Shown one piece after another: positions 57,574 through 64,000 of a stretch of 64,000 nt of DNA (positions are counted from its first letter, which is position 1; every line of letters begins with the position of its first letter). The stretch covers positions 423,906-487,905 of the forward strand of contig CAVYXK010000003.1 in the NCBI GenBank assembly GCA_963772445.1, written 5' to 3'. Position numbers and translations under genes: made by a program. This stretch comes from CAVYXK01 sp963772445. GTDB taxonomy: Bacteria > Pseudomonadota > Alphaproteobacteria > Acetobacterales > Acetobacteraceae. The notes beneath the pieces are model-generated. The model worked only from the letters and a program-made list of their open reading frames with translations, was not told the origin of the DNA and searched no databases.

Positions 57574-58199
57574 TGGCGGTGCTTTTGCTCAGATCAGGGG
57601 CGGTGGTGGGGGTTCAAGGCGGATTGTGGGGTAAAGGGAGGTAAAGTCACCGGCGGGGGGTCGGCATGGCTCGGTGAGGCCCGAAGGGCGGACAGCAGCG
57701 TCACGCCACCTCTTCGTTCATGTTCGGGACCGGAGCCTCTCATCGCTGTCTCATTTCACTTTGTTTGCGAGTCACGATCATACGGTGAGATGGCGTCGTG
57801 GGAGAGCCTCCGTCGTTCTCAACTCCGTCTCGTTTCGTTGTGTGTGAGACGCGGGATCACGCGGTGAGATAGCTTCCGGGGAGAAACTCTCGTGGTAGAG
57901 GCTCCCATCCGCCATAATGGCGGCGCCAATCGCCAGAGCTTTCAGGTGCCGGTAAACTGGCTTGGGCATCGCAACGACTTGGTTGGTGGCTCGGCCGCGG
58001 TCAACCCTAGTGGCCAAGAGGCTGGCGCTGCCGGGGGGATGGCGCGTCCCTGCGCGACACGGTCGGCCTTGGGTCGCCATCGTGCGTGTCGGGCGGCTGC
58101 GGCGATACCGGATAGCGAACCGCGCCGACGGTGATGGGAAGGCCGATGCGTTGCAGCAGCGGGAAATCGCCGCGAGGCGGCGGCGAAGGCGGCGAACAC
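57574..58199. other. Non-coding region upstream of holB with a tandem repeat
   Basis: About 625 bases; apparent open frames here have no family resemblance and skewed composition. It holds the 79-bp-period repeat at 57748-57900. The holB promoter should be near 57.6 kb; TGGGGTAAAGGGAGG type sequence gives no clear boxes. Confidence 0.4.
57748..57900. repeat. Two imperfect tandem units, period about 79 bp
   Basis: Units start at 57748 (GTCTCATTTCACTTTG) and 57827 (GTCTCGTTTCGTTGTG). Each continues with a GAG...CG.GATCA.(A/G)CGGTGAGAT core (ACGGTGAGATGGCG and GCGGTGAGATAGCT) and a GG(G/A)AGA... end. Identity is roughly two thirds by eye. Function unknown. Confidence 0.6.
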
Positions 58200-58468
58200 C
58201 GCCGCTGGGCTGCTGATCAGGTGGCACGCCGAGACGATCGCGGCGCGATACCTCGAGGTGGAGGCCGAGTTGCTGCGGCTGCGAAAGCTGCTGCAAGGGC
58301 TCAACCTGTTCAGCGCCGGCAGCAGCGACGCGATGCGCGAACTGGCGCGCAAAGTGGTGATGCCGTATCGGGGAGGACGTGCTGCACCAGAAATTCGACA
58401 CCGCGGTCTGGCGCAACGCACGTGACGCGCTGCTCGCCGATCCGCAAGCCTCGATCGAGATCGAGTGA
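58200..58468 (+). pseudogene. Gene remnant encoding a helical fragment
   Basis: The frame reads LLIRWHAETIAARYLEVEAE and LLRLRKLLQGLNLFSAGS, changes frame near 58375 (CGGGGAGG), and continues as EDVLHQKFDTAVWRNARDAL to TGA. No start codon or ribosome site. It looks like the C-terminal portion of an unidentified small protein. Confidence 0.5.
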
Positions 58469-58602
58469 AACCAATGGCAGTTTGCGCGGTCATCAAGCCC
58501 TTCAACCGGAGATTGGCCGGCGGCTGCTTCGCGCAGTATGGTGTCGGGCAGTACTTTTTCGGCCATGGCAGGGCCTATAACTGGTAACCCAAGGAGGCTA
58601 GG

Positions 58603-59106
58603 ATGATGATGGGCAGGCGCACCGGCCTGATGGCCGCGGCGGTTCTCGTTCTGGGGTTCACGTCAGCCGGCGCGAGCGCGAAGGAACCACCGGCCCGCGC
58701 GAGTTGTGCGCGCATCACAGAGAAACAAGTCGAGGCGCTGTTCGATCGCTGGAACCGGGCGCTGGCCACCAAGAACCCGGACACGGTGGTTGCGAACTAT
58801 GCTCCGGACGCGACCCTGCTGCCGACGGTCCAGAACGGCCCGCTCGTCGGTTCGGCGGCGATCCGGGGCTACTTCGTCCATTTCCTGAAGAAGTCGCCCC
58901 AGGGCACCATCGACCAGCGGATCGTGCACATCGGCTGCAACATCGCCTACGACATCGGCCTCTACACCTTCGAACTGGACGGCGATCAGCCCGGCACGCG
59001 CACCAAGGTCGGCGCGCGCTACACGTTCATTTACGCGCCCGAGGGCGGCAAATGGCTGATCGTCCACCACCATTCATCGGCGCTGCCGGAGCCGCCCAAA
59101 ACCTAG
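58603..59106 (+). CDS. Secreted NTF2-like protein (SgcJ/EcaC family)
   Basis: 167 aa. Signal peptide MGRRTGLMAAAVLVLGFTSA; mature part RITEKQVEALFDRWNRALAT, ANYAPDATLLPT, IRGYFVHFLKKSPQG and YTFIYAPEGGKWLIVHHHSS form the cone-shaped NTF2/SnoaL-like fold of the calcium/calmodulin-kinase association-domain type. Two Cys (residue about 31, and HIGCNIAYD) could pair in the periplasm. Enzymatic role unknown. AAGGAGGCTAGG precedes the ATG cluster (58603, 58606, 58609). Confidence 0.85.
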   Translation: MMMGRRTGLMAAAVLVLGFTSAGASAKEPPARASCARITEKQVEALFDRWNRALATKNPDTVVANYAPDATLLPTVQNGPLVGSAAIRGYFVHFLKKSPQGTIDQRIVHIGCNIAYDIGLYTFELDGDQPGTRTKVGARYTFIYAPEGGKWLIVHHHSSALPEPPKT

Positions 59107-59213
59107 TGACGTGCGCGCGCACCTGCGGAACGGGCAGCCGGAACCGGACTCCGCGCCGCTGACCCCACGAAGGTCGTGTCTCGTGGCGGAGCGGGCTGGT
59201 GGCGAGGTGCCTT

Positions 59214-59647
59214 TCAGGGCTTCGCTAACAGCGTCTCGATGCTGGTGAAGGGGCATTCGGCCGGCACTGGCAACGGCGGGGTGCCGTCGATGGTCTCCGG
59301 CATCCGGCGGAGTGCATCGCGGTAGAGGTCGGCGAGGTCGATCCTCTGCCGCATTGAGGGTGCGAAGGCCCGGCGCACGTCGGCGCGCTGCCCCCGCGCC
59401 TCGGCCCGCCAGTGCGGAACGTCGCGCGCCTGCGGCCACGCCTGCAGTTTCAGGTCGTGTGTAGCAGTGCCTGGATCAGGTGGGACTCCACGGCACGCAA
59501 TTCGTTCCGGCCCACGCTTTCGATCTCCTCGACCAGGTTGCCCCAGTCCAGTTGATCGTTGACCCGTTCTCCGTGCGCGAGGCGACGAAGCAGCGCGGCC
59601 TGCTGCTCCGACCAGAGCAAAATGTCGTCGTCGTAGAGATCGCTCAT
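59214..59647 (-). CDS. DUF29 domain protein, frameshifted
   Basis: Starts MSDLYDDDILLWSEQQAALL and LDWGNLVEEIESVGRNELRA, the DUF29 pattern. Two extra bases (CAC duplicated as CACAC near 59457) cause an early stop (LLHTT). The rest DLKLQAWPQARDVPHWRAEA, then IDLADLYRDALRRMPETIDG, continues in the next frame to 59214. Restored length is 144 aa. DUF29 proteins are frequent in cyanobacteria and Acetobacteraceae, in multiple copies; function unknown. ATG 59647. Confidence 0.85.
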
Positions 59648-59785
59648 GCTGGCGTTCTCCGTTGCTGCGGCCGGCCCCGTCAGCAGGCACGATAGCATGG
59701 GGGGACATTATCGCAGAAGGCTGGCGGAATGCGCTCCGCTTTTCCGCCCTCCGCGGCCGGGCGGTCAACCTGATAGCTTCGTCAG

Positions 59786-60214
59786 TCAATGACGCACCGA
59801 CCGGAGCCAATTCTCTACTTTCAGGCCAGGAACACGGGTGAACTCGCGCTCGTTGTCGGTGACCACTATGCAACCGCGTGTTCCGGCCTGTGCGGCGATA
59901 AGGAGATCCTTGGGTCCTATCAACTGTCCCTGGCGCTCGAGCGCGGCTCGTAGCCGTCCGTACGCGACATCCGCCGGCGACGCAAAAGGTAACACCTCCA
60001 GCACATCAAGGATCGCTTCAAGTTGATGCGTCAATCGGCGGGATGCCCGTTTGGCGGCACCGTACCGCAGTTCGGCCGCGACGATAATGCTGGTGCAGAC
60101 GCGATTCTGCCCGACCCCTGCGATCCGTTGTGCCACAATGCCCTGTGGCTCGCGTACCAGATTCGAGAGGATGTTGGTGTCGAGCAGATAACGCTGTTCA
60201 GAGTTCGACGGCAT
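59786..60214 (-). CDS. vapC: PIN-domain ribonuclease toxin (VapC/FitB-like)
   Basis: 142 aa. Acidic residues of the PIN nuclease centre: LLDTNILSNLV (Asp), VAAELRYGA (Glu), LIGPKDLLIAAQA (Asp), VVTDNEREFTRVPGL (Asp). Expected to cleave tRNA or rRNA when freed from its antitoxin. Its start lies 17 bases inside the antitoxin gene, the usual VapBC arrangement. Confidence 0.93.
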   Translation of the reverse strand: MPSNSEQRYLLDTNILSNLVREPQGIVAQRIAGVGQNRVCTSIIVAAELRYGAAKRASRRLTHQLEAILDVLEVLPFASPADVAYGRLRAALERQGQLIGPKDLLIAAQAGTRGCIVVTDNEREFTRVPGLKVENWLRSVRH

Positions 60215-60428
60215 CGTGCGGCAGCTCGTCGATCGATGGAAATTCCTCCGCGATGGGCTTCAAGGTCCGAAGAAGGGCGAGCAGAGACTTCGGCGGAGCA
60301 GGCTCGATGATGAGCTTGTTACCTTCTTTGCGAATGACTGCGTCCTGGCCAGGCAACTCGAACTCGCGGGGGATGCGCACGGCCTGATTGCGTCCGTTCC
60401 TGAACAGCTTAACTCGACGCTCGGCCAC
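60198..60428 (-). CDS. vapB: VapB-type antitoxin with AbrB-like DNA-binding domain
   Basis: 76 aa. N-terminal swapped-hairpin domain VKLFRNGRNQAVRIPREFEL, then EGNKLIIEPAPPKSL, and an acidic C-terminal arm (EEFPSIDELPHDAVEL) that would block the toxin. Probably represses its own promoter in the 60429-60600 gap shared with the divergent antiporter gene. Confidence 0.92.
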   Translation of the reverse strand: MAERRVKLFRNGRNQAVRIPREFELPGQDAVIRKEGNKLIIEPAPPKSLLALLRTLKPIAEEFPSIDELPHDAVEL

Positions 60429-60601
60429 TGGAGACCCCTCTCTAGCCTATGCCGCAGCATATGCCGATCAGTCGGGGACGTCAAGCTCCGGGCAGTCAGT
60501 GCGATGGCCAAGGATCGCGCCTTGGAGCCGATCACCACTTCCGCGTTCGAGGCGAACTGCGCTAGCTGCTGTCTACGGCGCGGTTAGCAGGAGCGGCGAC
60601 A

Positions 60602-62208
60602 ATGGCCTCAACAATTCAGATTCTCATATTGCTGCTGATCGTGATCGTCGTGGTCTCGATCGTCGCCACGCGACTGAAGGTCCCTCCATCCATCCTTCTG
60701 GTGCTCGCCGGGGTCGTGCTGGCGCTCGTGCCGGGCCTGCCGGGGGTTACGCTGGCGCCGGAAGTTGTCCTGTTGCTTGTCTTGCCGCCGCTCATCTACT
60801 CGTCGGCCGTTGCGATGAGCTGGCGTGAGTTCCGTTTTAATTTGCGCCCGATTTCGCTGCTGGCGGTGGGCTGCGTTATCTTCACGACGGTCTCGGTTGC
60901 CGCGGCCTGCCATTTGCTGCTGAGCTTCTCCTGGCCGGTGGGCTTCGGTACTGGGCGCCATAGTTTCGCCGCCGGACCCAGTGGCGCCGCTGGCGATCGC
61001 GCGCCGCTTGCGGCTGCCGAGGCGCCTTCTCGTCATTCTAGAGGGCGAGGGGCTCGCGAATGATGCCACCGCGCTTATCCTGTATCGCTTTGCGGTCGTG
61101 GCCGTGAGCGTCGGTTCGTTCTCCCTCAGCCACGCCGTAGGCATGTTTGCCGCCATTGTCGCCGGGGAGATTTTGTGGGGGATTGGTGTCGGCTGGCTGA
61201 TGCTGCGCGTGCGGCGCTGGGTCGATGATCCGCGCAGCGAGATCATACTTTCGGTCCTGATACCGTTCCTCGCGTATTGGCCGCCCGAGATGCTGGGCGG
61301 ATCTGGTGTGCTCGCCACCGTAATCGCTGGGCTCTACATAAGCTACAACGGCCTTCGCCTGATCAGTGCGGCGACGCGGCTTCAGGGTGTTTTCTTCTGG
61401 GACTTTCTCGTCTATGTGATCGAAGGCATGGTGTTCCTGATCACCGGTCTGCAGGTACGTGCGCTGGTTGCCGATTTCGACCGTTATTCGATATCCGAGC
61501 TCGCGCTTTCCGTCGTTGTCGTCAGCGCCGCGGTTATCGTGACCCGCTTCATCTGGGTTTATCCCGCGGCATATCTGCCGCGCCGGCTTATTCCTACGAT
61601 TGCGCGCAAGGACCCCATGTCGCCCTGGCAATGGCAGTTCGCCTTGGGCTTTACCGGAATCCGGGGGATCGTCTCGCTCGCGGCCGCGCTCGCGATACCT
61701 CTGACGACCGCGAGCAATCAGCCGTTCCCCGACCGCGACATGATCCTCTTCCTGACATTTTCCGTGATCCTGGTGACGCTTGTCGGTCAAGGCTTGATGT
61801 TGCCACTGGTCATCCGCTGGCTTGGCCTTGCCAATGCCGGCCGTCGGGAGCGCCACGCCGAGAGAGTCGAGGAATTCCGGGCGCGGCGGCAGGCAATCGA
61901 GTCAGCAATCGGACGGCTCGACCAACTGGCGAAAGATCGGCAGCTTCCGGAGGAAGTCGTGCGATCGCTTCGCGAAGTCTTATCGGGATCGACTGCGACG
62001 TGCCGAACATCGAACCGATGGCGAGACACATCATCGAAGGATTATCGAGCTGACCGATGATATCGGGCTTCTGCTGCTCGGTGCGGAGCGGGAGACGGTC
62101 AACAATCTTTATTACCTCGGCGAGCTGAAGGATGAGGCGCGACGCAGGATCGAGCGAGGGCTCGATTTGTGTGAGGCACATGTCGCTACTCTACAGGCGG
62201 AGGAGTGA
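60602..62208 (+). CDS. CPA1-family Na+/H+ antiporter, two frameshifts
   Basis: About 535 aa if restored. N-terminal helices (IQILILLLIVIVVVSIVATR, EVVLLLVLPPLIYSSAVAMS) run to about 60945. One indel near 60950 leads into VLGAIVSPPDPVAPLAIARR (the transport-site PDPVA) and LEGEGLANDATALILYRFAV. The membrane part ends about 61815; a second indel near 61975 precedes the cytoplasmic tail YRDRLRRAEHRTDGETHHRR ... LKDEARRRIERGLDL, ending at 62208. The tail composition matches CPA1 members. A 128-bp piece of this gene is repeated at 63741-63868. Confidence 0.87.
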
Positions 62209-62385
62209 TGCCAGCGAGCCTCGTGTGGTGAGCCGTCGACTCTGGAGGTTCATGGCAGCTTCCCGCGCAGCGTCAGGAAGTTCGCGGACGGTGAAGGCAA
62301 GGGTCCAAAGGTATATAGGCCGAGCAAAGTTTGATGACCAAATCACCAGGGATACATGGGGTGCGGGGTACTGAAGTACTGAAGT

Positions 62386-63711
62386 ATGTCCATGATAAAG
62401 CCTATCAAGCTCGGCCTATCCATGCGCTACCTCGGGTATCATGCCGCAGCCTGGCGTCACCCGGAGACGGACCCGGGCGCCGCGTCCAAGTTCGATCATT
62501 TTCGGCGCGTTGCACAGACCGCTGAGGCCGCCAAGTTCGACATGGTATTTCTGGCCGACGGCATAGGGATTCGCGGAAAGGACGAACCGCCTGGCTCTTT
62601 GTGTCGCTCCGCGCAGAACGCCGAGCTGGAACCGATAACGCTGCTGTCCGCCATTGCGGCGACCACCAGGCGCATCGGCTTGGTGGCCACCGCTTCCACC
62701 ACCTACAACGAGCCGTTCCATATTGCTCGAAAATATGCCTCGCTTGACCACATCAGCAGCGGTCGTGCGGGATGGAACATCGTCACCTCCTGGTCGGATG
62801 CCGAGGCACGCAACTTCAACCGCGATCAGCACCTGGGCTACGAGGAACGCTACGAGCGAGCTGCCGAATTCGTGGAGGTTGTCAAAGGCCTGTGGGACAG
62901 TTGGGACGCTGAGGCGTTTGTGCACGACAAGGCGCGCGGCATTTTCTATGATCCGGCCAAGCTGCAGGTTCTCGATCATAAGGGCAAGCATTTCAAAGTT
63001 CGCGGGCCGCTGAGCGTTGCCCGGACTCCCCAGGGGCGTCCGATCCTGGTTCAGGCTGGCGCATCCGAGCAGGGGCTGAACATCGCGGCGTCAAGCGCGG
63101 ACGTGGTCTATTCCGCACCGCACGATATCGACACGGCCAGGACCTATTATGCCGACCTGAAGCAGCGCTTGCCCGCGCATGGTCGCACGGCCGGCGAGTT
63201 ACTTATCATGCCCGGCCTGACCCCTTATGTCGGACGGACACGACAAGAAGCGCGCGACAAATACGAGCTTCTGAATCAGCTTGTGGATCCCCTGCTGGGT
63301 TTGTCGTACCTGTATGGGCAAATGGGGGATCTGTCGGGCTACCCTCTTGATGGTCCGGTACCGGAGCCAGTGGACGCGCAGGTTCGAAGCATTGCCAAGA
63401 ACCTTCTTACCCTGGCCCGGCGAGACAATCTGACTATCCGCCAGCTCTATACCCAAGTGGCGGCGGGTTTCGGCACTCGAGTTGTCATCGGCACGGCTGT
63501 GGACATCGTCGATGAAATGGAGGACTGGGTCAGCCGCGACGCCGCGGACGGGTTCAACATCTGCCCGCCGGTGCTTCCGCTATCGTTGGACGATTTCGTG
63601 CAACTGGTGCTACCGGAGCTGCGCCGCCGGAGAATGTTCCGCGATGAGTATGAGGGCACGACTTTGCGGGCGAGCCTTGGGCTGCCGATGCCGAGGAGCC
63701 GCTTTGCGTAG
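62386..63711 (+). CDS. LLM-class flavin-dependent monooxygenase (NtaA/SnaA/DszA type)
   Basis: 441 aa FMNH2-dependent monooxygenase: MRYLGYHAAAWRHPETDPGA, MVFLADGIGIRG, ATASTTYNEPFHIARKYASL, SSGRAGWNIVTSWSDAEARN (family signature), ILVQAGASEQGLNIAAS and a C-terminal PPVLPLSLDDFVQLVLPEL. Relatives oxidise nitrilotriacetate, sulfur compounds or polyketides using a separate flavin reductase, not seen here. The start may be ATG 62386 or 62392; no strong ribosome site. It lies between the antiporter and its partial duplicate. Confidence 0.92.
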   Translation: MSMIKPIKLGLSMRYLGYHAAAWRHPETDPGAASKFDHFRRVAQTAEAAKFDMVFLADGIGIRGKDEPPGSLCRSAQNAELEPITLLSAIAATTRRIGLVATASTTYNEPFHIARKYASLDHISSGRAGWNIVTSWSDAEARNFNRDQHLGYEERYERAAEFVEVVKGLWDSWDAEAFVHDKARGIFYDPAKLQVLDHKGKHFKVRGPLSVARTPQGRPILVQAGASEQGLNIAASSADVVYSAPHDIDTARTYYADLKQRLPAHGRTAGELLIMPGLTPYVGRTRQEARDKYELLNQLVDPLLGLSYLYGQMGDLSGYPLDGPVPEPVDAQVRSIAKNLLTLARRDNLTIRQLYTQVAAGFGTRVVIGTAVDIVDEMEDWVSRDAADGFNICPPVLPLSLDDFVQLVLPELRRRRMFRDEYEGTTLRASLGLPMPRSRFA

Positions 63712-63740
63712 CCGCTCCGCCACGCCGGCATCATCCTGGC

Positions 63741-63868
63741 CGCCGAGATGCTGGGCGGATCCGGCGTGCTCGCTACCGTAATCGCTGGGCTCTACATAAG
63801 CTACAACGGCCTTCGCCTGATCAGTGCGGCGACGCGGCTTCAGGGTGCTTTTTTCTGGGACTTTCTGG
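63741..63868 (+). repeat. Partial duplicate of the CPA1 antiporter gene
   Basis: Matches 61281-61409: the centre, corresponding to 61317-61389, is identical, while the flanking parts differ by a handful of bases, mostly synonymous (GGATCTGGTGTG versus GGATCCGGCGTG). It encodes MLGGSGVLATVIAGLYISYN with the following GLRLISAATRLQGAFFWDF, then homology ends abruptly. No start, no further helices. The remaining bases to 64000 hold no recognisable gene. Confidence 0.88.
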
Positions 63869-64000
63869 TCCCCCGACCAGTATCCAGGCTCCCGACACGT
63901 TCGGAGTCAGGACAATCGCGCCCAAGCGTCGATCTCAGCTATGGGATCCGCTGCAGTGTGCAAGAAGGTTTCCATCTGGCGCTTTCCTGAGAGTTTGTCC

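Noticed and set aside
57778..58566. 262-codon minus-strand frame in the region upstream of holB
   Set aside because: Ser/Arg/Ala-rich without domains, overlapping the tandem repeat and a plus-strand remnant; not a credible gene.

Overview
This window comes from a high-GC alphaproteobacterium, most likely a member of the Acetobacteraceae. The evidence is the gene content: a compact pentose-phosphate operon (tkt-gnd-zwf-HAD-tal-pgi), a PQQ-dependent alcohol dehydrogenase cluster, two glycogen-debranching-like enzymes, and an IS1380-type element, a family first described in Acetobacter. No rRNA, tRNA or CRISPR array was found.

Layout. 0-5.6 kb: 3' end of sucA, then sucB, a small VOC protein, a coiled-coil membrane protein, lpdA, pdxA and a YraN protein. 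5.7-13.6 kb: a tightly packed operon for glucose-6-phosphate oxidation and carbon rearrangement. 13.6-19.3 kb: a methionine-synthase-like gene split by a 3.9-kb insertion. The insertion is an outer element with 7-bp target duplications, 18-bp inverted repeats, a decayed transposase and two small divergent passenger genes; a complete IS1380-type element is nested in the last codons of that transposase. 19.3-22.8 kb: glucokinase-like and debranching-enzyme-like genes and a PRC-barrel/MFS chimera. 23.1-28.1 kb: an uncharacterised four-gene block (two apparently related acidic/Arg-rich proteins, an HExxH protein and a large unknown protein), which runs into an aminotransferase remnant. 28.2-36.2 kb: comM, small envelope proteins, a DsbA-family protein, a wrecked NRPS-like composite gene and an aquaporin. 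36.6-45.9 kb: catalase and an HD hydrolase, a divergent winged-helix/ATPase regulator, a ThDP enzyme and a second debranching paralogue. 45.9-57.6 kb: GNAT, a sensor-like membrane protein, a methyltransferase, MazG, a xoxFGJ-like lanthanide-type PQQ dehydrogenase cluster, and holB-metG-tatD-MBL. 57.6-64 kb: repeats and gene debris, an NTF2-like protein, DUF29, a VapBC pair, a CPA1 antiporter, an LLM flavin monooxygenase and a partial antiporter duplicate.

The central-carbon genes fit together. Glycogen-type glucan is trimmed and glucose is phosphorylated, then oxidised by zwf/gnd. Transketolase, transaldolase and phosphoglucose isomerase recycle the sugars, and the 2-oxoglutarate dehydrogenase genes complete the TCA cycle. 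The PQQ dehydrogenase adds periplasmic alcohol oxidation.

Caution: about a dozen otherwise well-conserved genes carry single- or double-base frameshifts (sucA, glucokinase-like, comM, PRC-barrel, regulator, GNAT, DUF29, antiporter and others). This points either to uncorrected indels in the assembly or to real gene decay. All functions are read from motifs and remembered family resemblance, without database searches.
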